Source: Salipaludibacillus keqinensis
GTDB taxonomy: Bacteria > Bacillota > Bacilli > Bacillales > Salisediminibacteriaceae
Assembly: GCF_003226325.1 (NCBI RefSeq)
Contig: NZ_PDOD01000001.1
Location: forward strand, 496,001-560,000
Length of the DNA: 64,000 bases
Direction of reading: 5' to 3'
The translations under genes were made by a program, and so were the position numbers. This document shows positions 51,770-60,900 of the stretch, one piece after another; the stretch's first letter is position 1, and every line of letters starts with the position of its first letter. The notes beneath the pieces are model-generated. The model ran no database searches. It saw only the letters and a list, made by a program, of their open reading frames with translations, and was not told the DNA's origin.

Positions 51770-52441
51770 ATGCTTTCTATTATAACAGTTGCTTTTGCTC
51801 CAGCTATAGCACTTTTAATCTTTTTTTATTTAAAAGATGAATTCGAACAAGAACCAATTATCATGGTTGTTCGTTGTTTTTTATTTGGGGCTTTACTAGT
51901 GTTTCCGGTTATGTTCGTGCAATTTGCTATACAAGAAGAAGCAGGAGTTGTTTCCTCGTATTTTATTTCATTTATTCAAGTTTCTTTAACAGAGGAATTC
52001 ATGAAATGGTTTATCGTATTAATTACAGTTTTTTATCATGTTCATTTTAATCAGAGATATGATGGCATTGTTTATGCAACTGCGGTGGCACTTGGATTTG
52101 CTTCTGTTGAGAATGTTTTGTATATTTTCGTTAATGGACTTGATACTGCTTTTTTTAGAGCTGTTTTTCCCGTCACTAGCCATGCATTATTTGGTGTGGT
52201 GATGGGGTATTATTTTGGCAGAGCTAAATTCAATCGAACGCATCGATATCATTACTTATTTCTTGCTTTATTCATTCCTTATCTGTTGCATAGTTTGTAT
52301 AATCTTATATTATTGACTTTCAATCAGTGGATTTATGTGCTAATTCCTTTCATGATCTTCCTATGGATGTTAGCCTTAAGAAAGGTTAAAAAAGCAAATC
52401 GAAGACAAAAAGTGTTCTTATATAATCACCGTACAGGTTAG
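51770..52441 (+). CDS. prsW: Intramembrane protease PrsW
   Basis: A 223-residue multi-spanning protein of the PrsW family. In B. subtilis PrsW makes the first cut in anti-sigma factor RsiW, releasing sigma-W under envelope stress. Conserved motifs are FYLKDEFEQEP, the glutamate pair SLTEEFMKW, FASVENVLYI and PVTSHALFGVVMGYYFG. ATG 51770 gives the family N-terminus (MLSIITVAFAPAIALL) and has AAAGGA upstream. The longer frame from 51689 lacks support. Confidence 0.92.
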   Translation: MLSIITVAFAPAIALLIFFYLKDEFEQEPIIMVVRCFLFGALLVFPVMFVQFAIQEEAGVVSSYFISFIQVSLTEEFMKWFIVLITVFYHVHFNQRYDGIVYATAVALGFASVENVLYIFVNGLDTAFFRAVFPVTSHALFGVVMGYYFGRAKFNRTHRYHYLFLALFIPYLLHSLYNLILLTFNQWIYVLIPFMIFLWMLALRKVKKANRRQKVFLYNHRTG

Positions 52442-52563
52442 ATTGACCTCAATTGTTGAATCTTATTATCGATTCGTTGTATAGTAAAAGGCAACGAGAC
52501 GTATGAATTCGCCTTTGTTTTCAAGAATATAGAAATATGCAGGTGGAAAAGGAGTGATCTTTC

Positions 52564-52731
52564 ATGCCAGAAACTAAGCAAAGATACAAAGTAATTATTC
52601 GTTGCAAGCAGTGTAAAGAGAAATATATTCTTCGTGGTCGCCCTAACGAAGAAGGAGGATTCGATACTGGCTTTAAAAGGTGCGTCTGTGGCAATGAGAA
52701 CAACTTCGATATGGATGTGTCACCAGAATAA
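52564..52731 (+). CDS. Small zinc-ribbon-like protein before sleB
   Basis: A 55-residue frame: MPETKQRYKVIIRCKQCKEK, then ILRGRPNEEGGFDTGFKRC, VCGNENNF and a short acidic end. The spacing CKQC ... CVCG gives four cysteines suited to one zinc. AAAAGGAGTG precedes the ATG, and its own strong terminator follows within 20 bp, so it is very probably a real gene. I do not recognise a named family; a nucleic-acid-binding or regulatory role is only a guess. Confidence 0.75.
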   Translation: MPETKQRYKVIIRCKQCKEKYILRGRPNEEGGFDTGFKRCVCGNENNFDMDVSPE

Positions 52732-52748
52732 AACTAAAGATCAGGTAG

Positions 52749-52782
52749 AGGTACGGAGACAACTGTTCTCCGTACCTTTTTT
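52749..52782 (+). terminator. Terminator after the small zinc-ribbon gene
   Basis: GGTACGGAGA pairs perfectly with TCTCCGTACC around a 7-nt loop, followed by TTTTTT. Confidence 0.92.
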
Positions 52783-52815
52783 ATGTTTTTTTCTAATAAA
52801 TGAATCTTCTAGGTG

Positions 52816-52844
52816 GAATAAATTAAACAGTTTGGATAAAACTA
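52816..52844 (+). promoter_or_regulatory. Candidate forespore promoter of sleB-ypeB
   Basis: GAATA at 52816-52820 and AAAACTA at 52838-52844 are 17 bp apart. They match sigma-G GHATR fully and CATWHTA at 5/7. sleB-ypeB is sigma-G dependent in B. subtilis. Confidence 0.35.
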
Positions 52845-52895
52845 ATCTTATTCCATCGTTCTATGACGAGACATCATGAGAAGAGGAGGATTTCC

Positions 52896-53930
52896 ATGAA
52901 TCAAAATAATCGAGTTGCCTACAAACGATTTTTCATCGTGTTTACATTTCTTTTCATGATTAACATGATGGGCGCAAGTGGTGTTGGGGCATTCTCTGAC
53001 CAAGTTATTCAAAAAGGGGCCACGGGGGATGACGTGGTAGAACTTCAAGCAAGAATGCAGTACAACGGATATTATGACGGGACCATCGATGGTGTTTTCG
53101 GGTGGCAAACTTATTGGTCTGTGCGCGAGTTTCAAGAAAATTTCGGGCTAGAAGTTGATGGCTTAGTAGGCCAAAGTATGAAACAGATGCTTGAAAAAGC
53201 AACTGAATATGATAAGGAATTTGTTCACCGCATGTTAAGAGAAGGTCGGCAATTTACTCACTATGGAGGAGTAGATAAGCAACTTCAAAAAGGAAGTAAA
53301 GGAAGTAAAGGAAGTAAACAACAGCCTTCAGAAGGAAAACAACAAAGAACACCTTCTCCTGAAAAGGAAGGTAGAGATGAGAGTCGAGGAGAAAAAAGAC
53401 CAGTAGAACAAGAGGAAGTTCAACCAGCTCCTCAGCAGGAGCCTGGTGAGGTGCCGCCAGACCCTGTTCAACAGCCGCAAGTGAATGATGAAACGCCATC
53501 ACCTGAAGAAGAACAACCTGTTCCTCAAGATGATGAAGTAAATATTGAGAAAGCTATCAATGTTCCAGAAGGATACTCAGATAATGATATTCGTATAATG
53601 GCTCAGGCTGTATACGGAGAAGCAAGGGGAGAACCTTATGTTGGTCAGGTAGCTGTTGCTGCAGTTATTTTAAACCGCATACAAAGTCCTACATTCCCAA
53701 ACACGCCATCAGGAGTAATTTTTGAACCAAGAGCTTTCACTGCAGTGGCCGACGGTCAAATCTGGATGGATCCTGATGAAACAGCAAGAAAAGCAGTACT
53801 TGATGCGATAAATGGACAAGATCCTAGTGGGTATGCCCTTTACTACTTTAACCCACAAACTGCGACCTCTGGTTGGATCTGGACAAGACCTCAAATTAAA
53901 CAAATAGGAAAGCATATTTTCTGTAAATAA
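52896..53930 (+). CDS. sleB: Spore cortex-lytic enzyme SleB
   Basis: A 344-residue lytic transglycosylase that degrades cortex during germination. It has a signal peptide (about residues 1-33, ending GVGA), a peptidoglycan-binding domain (GDDVVELQARMQYNGYYDG), a long polar linker rich in Gln, Pro and Glu with a GSKGSKGSK repeat, and the C-terminal catalytic domain with the active Glu in AVYGEARGEPYVGQ. ATG 52896 follows AAGAGGAGGA. It pairs with ypeB, 20 bp downstream, which is needed for SleB stability and localisation. The linker is longer than I expect for SleB. Confidence 0.95.
   Translation: MNQNNRVAYKRFFIVFTFLFMINMMGASGVGAFSDQVIQKGATGDDVVELQARMQYNGYYDGTIDGVFGWQTYWSVREFQENFGLEVDGLVGQSMKQMLEKATEYDKEFVHRMLREGRQFTHYGGVDKQLQKGSKGSKGSKQQPSEGKQQRTPSPEKEGRDESRGEKRPVEQEEVQPAPQQEPGEVPPDPVQQPQVNDETPSPEEEQPVPQDDEVNIEKAINVPEGYSDNDIRIMAQAVYGEARGEPYVGQVAVAAVILNRIQSPTFPNTPSGVIFEPRAFTAVADGQIWMDPDETARKAVLDAINGQDPSGYALYYFNPQTATSGWIWTRPQIKQIGKHIFCK
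53292..53318 (+). repeat. Triplicated 9-bp repeat in the sleB linker
   Basis: GGAAGTAAA occurs three times in tandem, encoding GSK three times. Slippage here would change the linker length without a frameshift. Confidence 0.85.
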
Positions 53931-53950
53931 CTTCATTGGAGGTGAAGCAC

Positions 53951-55294
53951 ATGGTAAGGAATGTTGTTATTGGATTATTAGCTGTATTTCTAGTGGGGAC
54001 AGGATTATGGGGTTACAGAGAACATCAAGAAAAAAATGCTATCCTTATACAATCGGAAAACAGCTATCAACGGGCATTTCACGATTTAAGCTATCAAGTT
54101 GATTTACTGCACGATGAAATTGGATCTACGCTCGCTATGAATTCTAAAGAGAGGTTATCTCCTTCCCTAGCAGAAGTATGGAAGATCACTTCGGAGGCTC
54201 AGAACGACTTAGGTCAACTTCCTTTAGTATTAATGCCATTTAGTAAAACGGAAGAATTTTTATATAAAGTGGGGGATTTTTCCTACCGCCATGCCATTAG
54301 AGACTTAGATCAAGACCCACTATCTGAAGAGGATTATGAAAATCTTAAAACTCTGTATAGCCAGTCAGAAGAGATCCAAAAAGATCTTCGTCAAGTTCAA
54401 TCACTTGTATTAAATGACCATTTGCGTTGGATGGATGTTGAATTAGCTCTGGCATCAGAGGATGAACCACTAGATAATGCGATAGTGAATGGGTTTAATA
54501 TTATTGATGAAAAAGTAGGTGGATTTGCTGAGGTAGACTTTGGAGCAGAATCAAGCGGTCTTTCAACGAACGATGAAGAAATTGAAAAAAATCTTACCGG
54601 TAATCAGATTAATGAAAAGGAAGCATTGAAAATTGCTAAAAAATTTCTGGACCTTGACTCTGTCGAAGGTGCCCAAATATCTGAAAGCGGTGATGGGCTC
54701 GCATATGAAGCTTATACTTTAACAGTTCCTGATAAGAAGCATGATACGGTAACGACGATGGATATTACTAAAAAAGGTGGGCATCCAGTGTGGATGTTAA
54801 ACGAAAGAGACGTTCAAAAAGAATCTCTTAGTTTAAATGAAGCGTCTGAAAATGCAAAAGATTTTCTAGAGAATAATGATTTTTCAAATATGCAACTTGT
54901 GGAAAGCAAGCAATACGATAATATCGGGGTTTTTCAATTTGCTGCATTAGAAAATGATGTCCGTATTTATTCTGACGGGATCGTTTTAGAAGTAGCCTTA
55001 GATGAAGGTGACGTGATTGGCTATGAGGGTTTTTCTCATTTAGCTACTCAGAAAAACGATCGAGATTTGGACGTAACTTTATCTAAAGAAGAAGCAGAGA
55101 ATGAATTGAATCCTAATCTTGATGTGAAAGAACACCATGTAGCTGTTATAGAAAATCAATTAGAAGAAGAAGTTTTGTGTCATGAGTTTTATGGAACGAT
55201 AGGAAATGACACGTACAGAATATTTATAAATGCTGAAAACGGAAGAGAAGAAAAAGTCGAAAAGCTTTCTAATCCTGAACCTGTATATCAGTAA
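53951..55294 (+). CDS. ypeB: Germination protein YpeB
   Basis: A 447-residue membrane-anchored protein with one N-terminal helix (about residues 5-22), a helical middle domain and C-terminal PepSY-like domains (EALKIAKKFLDLDSVEGAQ, SLNEASENAKDFLE, LSKEEAENELNP). It stabilises SleB in the spore. ATG 53951 has GGAGGTG 8 bp upstream. It shares a transcript with sleB and is followed by a strong terminator. Confidence 0.94.
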   Translation: MVRNVVIGLLAVFLVGTGLWGYREHQEKNAILIQSENSYQRAFHDLSYQVDLLHDEIGSTLAMNSKERLSPSLAEVWKITSEAQNDLGQLPLVLMPFSKTEEFLYKVGDFSYRHAIRDLDQDPLSEEDYENLKTLYSQSEEIQKDLRQVQSLVLNDHLRWMDVELALASEDEPLDNAIVNGFNIIDEKVGGFAEVDFGAESSGLSTNDEEIEKNLTGNQINEKEALKIAKKFLDLDSVEGAQISESGDGLAYEAYTLTVPDKKHDTVTTMDITKKGGHPVWMLNERDVQKESLSLNEASENAKDFLENNDFSNMQLVESKQYDNIGVFQFAALENDVRIYSDGIVLEVALDEGDVIGYEGFSHLATQKNDRDLDVTLSKEEAENELNPNLDVKEHHVAVIENQLEEEVLCHEFYGTIGNDTYRIFINAENGREEKVEKLSNPEPVYQ

Positions 55295-55298
55295 TTGT

Positions 55299-55338
55299 AA
55301 AAGAACGAAGAGTCTTGACGAGACTCTTCGTTCTTTTC
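55299..55338 (+). terminator. Terminator of sleB-ypeB
   Basis: AAAAGAACGAAGAGTCT pairs perfectly over 17 bp with AGACTCTTCGTTCTTTT around TGACG. Confidence 0.95.
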
Positions 55339-55438
55339 ATAATAAGATTAGGATTTAATTGTGATAAAAGAAGGAATTTTTTACTTATATATCGAATGAT
55401 ACATACACACAGTGCTCGTTATAGAGAGGAGGACTCCC

Positions 55439-56101
55439 TTGATTAAAGTAGGCAATACGATTCATTTAGAATTGAAGAGTTCTGATGAAGAAAAAAGAAG
55501 ATACAAAAGTAAGATCTTGGACTATAATGAGTCCAAGATATTTATCGACTATCCAGTCGATAAAAAAACGAAAAAACCGCATTTCTTCCTTGAGGGGACG
55601 CAATTTCGAGTTTGGTTTATGGGGAATGACAAGGCAATATATTTATTTGAATCAGAAGTATTAGGTAAGGATGTCAAGAAATTCCCTATGCTTGTTTTGA
55701 AAGATCCAGGGGTAAGTGATTACGTAAGAATACAACGGCGGCAATATGTCAGAGTTGACACTACAATAGACGTGGCTGTCCACTGTCTTAACAATAAATG
55801 TAAGCCATTTACAACCGTGACAGCAGATGTCAGTGGGGGAGGAATGGCTCTTGTTCTTCCTGAACAACATTCCGTTGAGGAGAAAGACGTCATTAAGACT
55901 TGGTTAGCATTACCATATCAATCAGGTGAAATGATTTATTTAGAAGTCAAGGCAAAAACGATACGTATTCTTAAGGACCGTGGAAGATTAAAAGGTTCCT
56001 TCGAATTTGTTGATTTAGATGATATTGAAAGGCAAAAAATCGTTAGGTATTGTTTTGAAAGGCAACTTACATTAAAGAAAAAAGAAAAGGCATTTAAGTG
56101 A
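55439..56101 (+). CDS. ypfA: PilZ-domain c-di-GMP receptor YpfA (flagellar brake type)
   Basis: A 220-residue YcgR-like protein. An N-terminal YcgR_2-like domain is followed by a PilZ domain with the c-di-GMP-binding motifs QRRQYVR (RxxxR) near residue 99 and DVSGGGMAL (D/NxSxxG) near 131. In B. subtilis this protein (DgrA/MotI) slows flagellar rotation when c-di-GMP is bound. The TTG at 55439 has GAGGAGGA 6 bp upstream; the longer frame from 55412 contains that site. Confidence 0.9.
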   Translation: MIKVGNTIHLELKSSDEEKRRYKSKILDYNESKIFIDYPVDKKTKKPHFFLEGTQFRVWFMGNDKAIYLFESEVLGKDVKKFPMLVLKDPGVSDYVRIQRRQYVRVDTTIDVAVHCLNNKCKPFTTVTADVSGGGMALVLPEQHSVEEKDVIKTWLALPYQSGEMIYLEVKAKTIRILKDRGRLKGSFEFVDLDDIERQKIVRYCFERQLTLKKKEKAFK

Positions 56102-56212
56102 CCTATTATATAGGCAGATAGCTCTGAAAAATAGACCACCCCTGTATAATTGTGATAATATATGTGTGTATATTGGCAATATGATAACAAGTTTTTTGGA
56201 GAGGGTTATAGA

Positions 56213-56896
56213 ATGACGACACAGATCAATATTGCGATTGATGGTCCTGCAGGGGCTGGGAAAAGTACAGTCGCAAAATTACTTGCAGAGAAATTACAAT
56301 TTGTTTACATCGATACAGGAGCTATGTACCGAGCCTTAACTTGGAAAGCGATTGATGAAAATATTGATGTAAATAATGAACAGTTATTAAATGAATTACT
56401 TAAACAAACGGACATCCAATTGGTTAACCAGTCAGGGGTAATAGGAATTAAATTAAATGATCAAGATGTGACTGAGACGATCCGCTCTGCCCGTGTTACC
56501 AATCATGTTTCTTATGTAGCTAAGCATTCTCTTATAAGAAAAGAAATGGTAGCTAAACAACAGAAGCTTGCTGAACAAGGTGGGACCGTCATGGATGGCA
56601 GAGATATAGGTACAGCTGTTTTACCGGATGCAGATGTGAAAATCTTTCTAACTGCAACGGTGGAAGAAAGGGCAAGAAGACGCCATGAAGAACAGCTTTC
56701 TAAAGGAATGCCCTCTGATTTCGAACAACTTAAAAGGGATATAGCGAAAAGGGATCAGCTGGATTCCGAGCGAGAAATTGCACCTCTTAAAAAAGCAGTT
56801 GATGCAATTGAAATTGATTCAACATCAATGACAATAGAAGAAGTCGTTGAGCATATTTATGCCATTGTCGTGGAAAGGAATGGGACGATTGAGTAA
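56213..56896 (+). CDS. cmk: Cytidylate kinase
   Basis: A 227-residue (d)CMP kinase of the Cmk family. The P-loop is [14 protein letters not shown] near residue 9; [14 protein letters not shown] and [20 protein letters not shown] (CMP site) follow. GGAGAGGG precedes ATG 56213. A longer frame from 56162 has no ribosome-binding site in the right place. The end overlaps plsC, and ypfD follows, as in other bacilli. Confidence 0.96.
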   Translation: MTTQINIAIDGPAGAGKSTVAKLLAEKLQFVYIDTGAMYRALTWKAIDENIDVNNEQLLNELLKQTDIQLVNQSGVIGIKLNDQDVTETIRSARVTNHVSYVAKHSLIRKEMVAKQQKLAEQGGTVMDGRDIGTAVLPDADVKIFLTATVEERARRRHEEQLSKGMPSDFEQLKRDIAKRDQLDSEREIAPLKKAVDAIEIDSTSMTIEEVVEHIYAIVVERNGTIE

Positions 56897-57479
56897 TAAG
56901 TTATATTCGGTTGGACAATTCGTTTGCAGGACTTACTTTCGACTTTTCTACCGAATTAAAGTGGAAGGGAAGGAGAACATTCCGTCTGACGGAGGAATTC
57001 TTCTTTGTAGTAATCACATTCATTTATTAGATCCTCCTTTTGTGGGTGCATTTTTGAAAAGACAGACAAGATTTATGGCGAAAGCTGAACTGTTTGACGC
57101 ACCTATTTTAAAGAGGCTTCTTCCAAAATTAGGAGCTTTCCCAATTCGGAGGGGGATGAGCGATCGCCAAGCATTAAGGACAGGTTTGAAATTGCTAAAG
57201 GACTCTGAAATGATCGGCTTGTTTCCAGAAGGTACAAGAAGTAAAACAGGAAAGTTAGGAAAAGGTCTTACGGGTGTTGGATTTTTTGCTTTACGATCCA
57301 ATGCTTCCGTTGTACCATGCGCAGTGATCGGAACGTATAAACCATTTTCTACTTTAAAAGTAGTATACGGCCCTCCTGTAGATATGGAATCTGCAAGAGA
57401 AAATAAAATATCAGCAGAAGAGGCGACTGAACAAATTATGTCGGGTATCCAGCGTATTCTCGACGAAAATCATCATTAA
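56889..57479 (+). CDS. plsC: 1-acyl-sn-glycerol-3-phosphate acyltransferase
   Basis: A 196-residue lysophosphatidate acyltransferase that adds the second acyl chain in phosphatidate synthesis. It has the catalytic NHIHLLDP (HxxxxD type), [14 protein letters not shown] and [12 protein letters not shown] motifs. The TTG at 56889 is preceded by AAAGGA at 9 bp; ATG 56880 directly follows that sequence and so has no spacing, though it remains possible. It overlaps the end of cmk by 8 bp. With plsY downstream it covers both acylation steps. Confidence 0.93.
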   Translation: MSNKLYSVGQFVCRTYFRLFYRIKVEGKENIPSDGGILLCSNHIHLLDPPFVGAFLKRQTRFMAKAELFDAPILKRLLPKLGAFPIRRGMSDRQALRTGLKLLKDSEMIGLFPEGTRSKTGKLGKGLTGVGFFALRSNASVVPCAVIGTYKPFSTLKVVYGPPVDMESARENKISAEEATEQIMSGIQRILDENHH

Positions 57480-57587
57480 TATGAATCCTTCAGGTTAACT
57501 CTTTCACAAATTGTGAGAGATGATCATAAATAATCAGCATTTATGTCCCCGGTGTTTCAAGTCCGGGATTTAGGGAGGTAATTGTCA

Positions 57588-58745
57588 ATGGTAGAGGAAA
57601 TGAACAATGAGATGGCCGAGTTTAACTCTTTAGCAGTAGGTGATTTAACAAAAGGAACCATCTCAAAAGTAGAAGAAAAACAAGCTTATGTAAATGTTGG
57701 CTATAAAATGGATGGTGTCTTGCCAATCAGTGAGCTATCCAGCCTTCATGTTGAACAAATGAATGATGTTTTGAACGTCGGGGAAGAACACGAGTTTAAA
57801 GTCATTAAACTTTCAGAAGACGAGCTAGTGCTTTCCAAGCGTGCAGTAGTTGCTGAGAAAGCCTGGGAGGTCATGGCCGAAAGACTTGAAACAAAAGAAA
57901 CGTTTGAAGCAGAAGTTGCTGAGGTTGTTAAAGGTGGACTTGTAGTGGATGTTGGAGTAAGAGGTTTTATCCCTGCATCTCTAGTAGAAAGGCACTATGT
58001 AGAAGACTTCTCCGAGTATCGTGGTCAAACGTTACGATTGAAGGTAATTGAGATGGACAAGGAACGAAATAAGCTTATTTTGTCTCAAAGAGCTGTGTTA
58101 GATGAAGAAGTAACAGAGAAAAAGAAGCAAACATTATCTAAAGTCACTGAAGGGCAAGTGATTCAAGGAACGGTTCAACGATTGACGGATTTTGGGGCCT
58201 TTGTTGATATTGGGGGAGTGGACGGTCTTGTTCATATTTCTCAAATGGCCCATCATCACGTGGAAACCCCTTCTGATATTGTGAGCGAAGGTGATTCTGT
58301 TCAGGTTAAAGTTTTAGGAGTAGATCCAGATAATGAGCGGATCTCTCTATCTATTAAAGATACCCTTCCTGGCCCGTGGGAACTTATAGAAGGTACGATT
58401 AAGCAGGGGGAAGTTGTTGAAGGGACTGTTAAGAGACTTGTTTCATTTGGAGCATTTATAGAAGTGGCACCAGGAGTTGAAGGTCTTGTTCACATCTCTC
58501 AAATTGCTAATCGTCATATTGGGACTCCGGGAGAAGTGCTAAAAGAAGGAGAAACAGTCTCTGCTAAAGTTCTAGACGTAAACGTCCAAGATAAGCGAAT
58601 TTCGTTAAGTATTCGTGCGCTAGAAGAAGAACAGCAAGAGAAGATTGATAATGCAGCAAAGAAAGAATACCAAAAAGAAGAAGATCATGCAGGTTTCTCT
58701 TTAGGAGATGTCATTGGAGACCAATTAAAAAAGTATAAAAACTAG
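57588..58745 (+). CDS. ypfD: Ribosomal protein S1 homolog YpfD
   Basis: A 385-residue protein with four S1 RNA-binding repeats: starting near residues 18, 105, 190 (QVIQGTVQRLTDFGAFVDIG) and 275 (EVVEGTVKRLVSFGAFIEVA). It is shorter than E. coli S1 (six repeats), as usual in low-GC Gram-positives. ATG 57588 has GGGAGGT upstream. Two dyads lie in the 108-bp gap before it: TCACAAATTGTGA near 57503 and TCCCCGG/CCGGGA at 57546-57568. Confidence 0.94.
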   Translation: MVEEMNNEMAEFNSLAVGDLTKGTISKVEEKQAYVNVGYKMDGVLPISELSSLHVEQMNDVLNVGEEHEFKVIKLSEDELVLSKRAVVAEKAWEVMAERLETKETFEAEVAEVVKGGLVVDVGVRGFIPASLVERHYVEDFSEYRGQTLRLKVIEMDKERNKLILSQRAVLDEEVTEKKKQTLSKVTEGQVIQGTVQRLTDFGAFVDIGGVDGLVHISQMAHHHVETPSDIVSEGDSVQVKVLGVDPDNERISLSIKDTLPGPWELIEGTIKQGEVVEGTVKRLVSFGAFIEVAPGVEGLVHISQIANRHIGTPGEVLKEGETVSAKVLDVNVQDKRISLSIRALEEEQQEKIDNAAKKEYQKEEDHAGFSLGDVIGDQLKKYKN

Positions 58746-58784
58746 TCTTTAATAAAACTGTTCTTTTAAATCACGGAACACCTT

Positions 58785-58826
58785 ATGCTGCGAAAATCAA
58801 GCCTGTTGATTCTCGCAGCATTTTAT
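58785..58826 (+). terminator. Terminator of ypfD
   Basis: ATGCTGCGA with AATCAA pairs with TTGATT and TCGCAGCAT, one internal mismatch, followed by TTTATAAA. Confidence 0.8.
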
Positions 58827-58864
58827 AAATAAACAAGGACTTCACAGAAAACGAAGGTGATACA

Positions 58865-59923
58865 TTGAGTCGCTCAAAAAGAAAATTAGATCATATAGAA
58901 TATGCATTGAAAACAGGTCAATCACGGTCCTCAGGTTTAGATGATTTGAAATTTATTCACCAGAGCTTTCCAAATATTGGTGTTGATGACGTCGTCCTTA
59001 ATACTAAAATAGACAATCTGGATGCAGGTTCTCCTATTTATATCAATGCCATGACGGGTGGTGGAGGAAAAGCTACCGAAGGAATTAATCGTCAACTTGC
59101 ACAAGTGGCAAACATTTTTAACATTCCTATGGCTGTTGGTTCACAAATGTCTGCAATTAGAGATAAACAAGAACAACCTTCTTATAAAGTAGTTAGACAA
59201 TACCATCCCCGAGGTATTGTTTTTGCTAATGTAGGGAGTGAAGCAACGGTGGAGCAGGCACGATTTTGTGTTGACATGCTAGAGGCAAATGCTCTTCAAA
59301 TACATATGAATGTCATCCAGGAGCTTGTTATGCCAGAAGGTGATAGAGACTTTAAGGGTGCACTAAAGAGAATTGAAGCTATTGTTCATCACCTAGATGT
59401 CCCTGTGATAGTGAAAGAAGTTGGATTCGGCATGAGTCGTGAAACGGTTATATCACTTCAAGATATCGGTGTGAAAATAGTTGATATCGGTGGGTTTGGT
59501 GGTACGAATTTTTCTCTAGTTGAAAATGAACGTCGGGACCGCCAGATGGCTTTCTTTGACCAATGGGGGATCCCTACGTCTGTGTCGATAGCTGAAGCTA
59601 ACTCCGTTTCTAATGAGATGACACTTCTTGCATCAGGAGGAATCCAAAACGCATATGACATAGCAAAAGCGATTGCTTTAGGAGCGAATGCAGTTGGTAT
59701 GGCTGGACAGGTGTTAAGGTGGTTACAAGAAGATGGAATGGATGCGACGATTCAGCATATCGATGATATGCTTCTTGATTTGAAGATGATCATGACGGCT
59801 TTAGGATCAAAAGATATAAAATCTTTAAAGAATGTTCCTCTTGTAATAACGGGTAAAACAAAGGAATGGTTAACTGAACGTCGCATTGATACCTCCACAT
59901 TTGCCACTCGGTATTCCCATTAA
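58865..59923 (+). CDS. fni: Isopentenyl-diphosphate delta-isomerase, type 2 (FMN-dependent)
   Basis: A 352-residue type 2 IPP isomerase that interconverts IPP and DMAPP using FMN and NADPH. Motifs are INAMTGGGGKATEGIN near residue 60, AVGSQMSAI, QIHMNVIQELVMPEGDR in parts, VKEVGFGMS, GGFGGTNF and ASGGIQNAYDIAKAIALGANAVGMAG in parts. It starts with TTG behind GAAGGTGAT. It is a single gene with terminators on both sides. Confidence 0.96.
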   Translation: MSRSKRKLDHIEYALKTGQSRSSGLDDLKFIHQSFPNIGVDDVVLNTKIDNLDAGSPIYINAMTGGGGKATEGINRQLAQVANIFNIPMAVGSQMSAIRDKQEQPSYKVVRQYHPRGIVFANVGSEATVEQARFCVDMLEANALQIHMNVIQELVMPEGDRDFKGALKRIEAIVHHLDVPVIVKEVGFGMSRETVISLQDIGVKIVDIGGFGGTNFSLVENERRDRQMAFFDQWGIPTSVSIAEANSVSNEMTLLASGGIQNAYDIAKAIALGANAVGMAGQVLRWLQEDGMDATIQHIDDMLLDLKMIMTALGSKDIKSLKNVPLVITGKTKEWLTERRIDTSTFATRYSH

Positions 59924-59982
59924 AAACGAGAGATATTTAGAATAATTTATGACTCTGCTTGGATCGGAAATATTACTACTAA

Positions 59983-60019
59983 GAAAACTCTGCATTTCTA
60001 TGCTGAGTTTTTTATTTTT
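59983..60019 (+). terminator. Terminator of fni
   Basis: AAAACTCTGCAT pairs with ATGCTGAGTTTT (one mismatch) around TTCT, followed by TTATTTTT. Confidence 0.87.
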
Positions 60020-60145
60020 GCTTTTCTAACAATGTCTCTTAGCAAAACTAAGTCTTATTGAACAATAAAAAGGAAAAGACTGGAGTATGAAATTACTGCC
60101 CTTAGGTAAGACTGCTTTTAAAAGCAAGAAGGAGAAGATGGATCA

Positions 60146-60781
60146 ATGGATGGTTTTATTTTTTACTGGTTATCTTGGGTTACAGTCGTTATTGTCTATT
60201 TTTTTATGAAACCTTCATTTGTGCGCACTAGATTACTGGTTTTTAGTTTAGTGACAATTATTCTCTCTTCTTTTTCTTTTACGTGGTTTTTCATCGAGTG
60301 GAATTTTGCTTACTTTTCTTTTATTCTCCTCTGTTTAGTTTCAATGATGAGGTTAAAAAAAATACAGTTGGCTTTCGGATTGATTGTGAGCTTTGTTATT
60401 GCTAACTGGTTACTAATTATTCATCGAGCAGCATATATTGAACCAGTGTGGTTAATTTGGCCCCCCTTATGGTTAGTATCTAGCATCACGATCCTATCAT
60501 TAGTTATTTTCTTCCGCCACTTTCACACGAGAATTTATTCTTTGATTGGTGGTGTATTTCAAGGTATTATTCTTACCTCTATGATGAATCTAATCGACCC
60601 AAGTTTATCTGTAGAAAGATATTCTGGTATAGAAAGTTTATTTGTATTAGATGTCCTTTCTTTATCCATTTGCTCAGTCATCTGTTGGACGAAAGCAGAA
60701 ACAGTAGCCAAAAGTCTTAAAGAGAATTATATTCATTCTTCTTATCGTTCTGTCCAGCAAAATACAAAGATGAATGCTTAA
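60146..60781 (+). CDS. yphA: YphA-like multi-spanning membrane protein
   Basis: A 211-residue hydrophobic protein with about six membrane helices, starting MDGFIFYWLSWVTVVIVYFF. I assign it to YphA from length, N-terminus and position between fni and der; function is unknown. AGGAGAAG lies upstream of the ATG. The C-terminal 30 residues are polar and cytoplasmic-looking. No catalytic motif was seen. Confidence 0.75.
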   Translation: MDGFIFYWLSWVTVVIVYFFMKPSFVRTRLLVFSLVTIILSSFSFTWFFIEWNFAYFSFILLCLVSMMRLKKIQLAFGLIVSFVIANWLLIIHRAAYIEPVWLIWPPLWLVSSITILSLVIFFRHFHTRIYSLIGGVFQGIILTSMMNLIDPSLSVERYSGIESLFVLDVLSLSICSVICWTKAETVAKSLKENYIHSSYRSVQQNTKMNA

Positions 60782-60790
60782 TTCCTATAT

Positions 60791-60853
60791 AATTGAAGGT
60801 GTGGGAGAGCGGTCTGGAATCTGATATAATATATTAGTTATTAACCTTCAATT
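60791..60853. repeat. 10-bp inverted repeat flanking the der promoter
   Basis: AATTGAAGGT at 60791-60800 and ACCTTCAATT at 60844-60853 are perfect inverted copies with the der -10 and expected start site between them. Confidence 0.6.
60822..60830 (+). promoter_or_regulatory. Extended -10 promoter of der
   Basis: TGATATAAT is a TGn extended -10 with a perfect TATAAT, 115 bp upstream of the der start. The -35 region is poor. Confidence 0.6.
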
Positions 60854-60854
60854 G

Positions 60855-60900
60855 ACGTGGATTCATGAAAGGGAGGTTTCTTTCCTATGAACTTCCACGT
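60855..60900 (+). promoter_or_regulatory. Long 5' UTR hairpin upstream of der
   Basis: Three stacked stems: ACGTGGA/TCCACGT, TTCAT/ATGAA and GAAAG/CTTTC. The loop holds GGAGG and the 3' side holds an ATG that opens a five-codon frame (MNFHV, 60887-60904). No T-run follows, so this is not a plain terminator. Confidence 0.6.

Noticed and set aside
52634-52879. 81-codon frame upstream of sleB
   Set aside because: It overlaps the small zinc-ribbon gene in another frame, runs through that gene's strong terminator, and has no family features.
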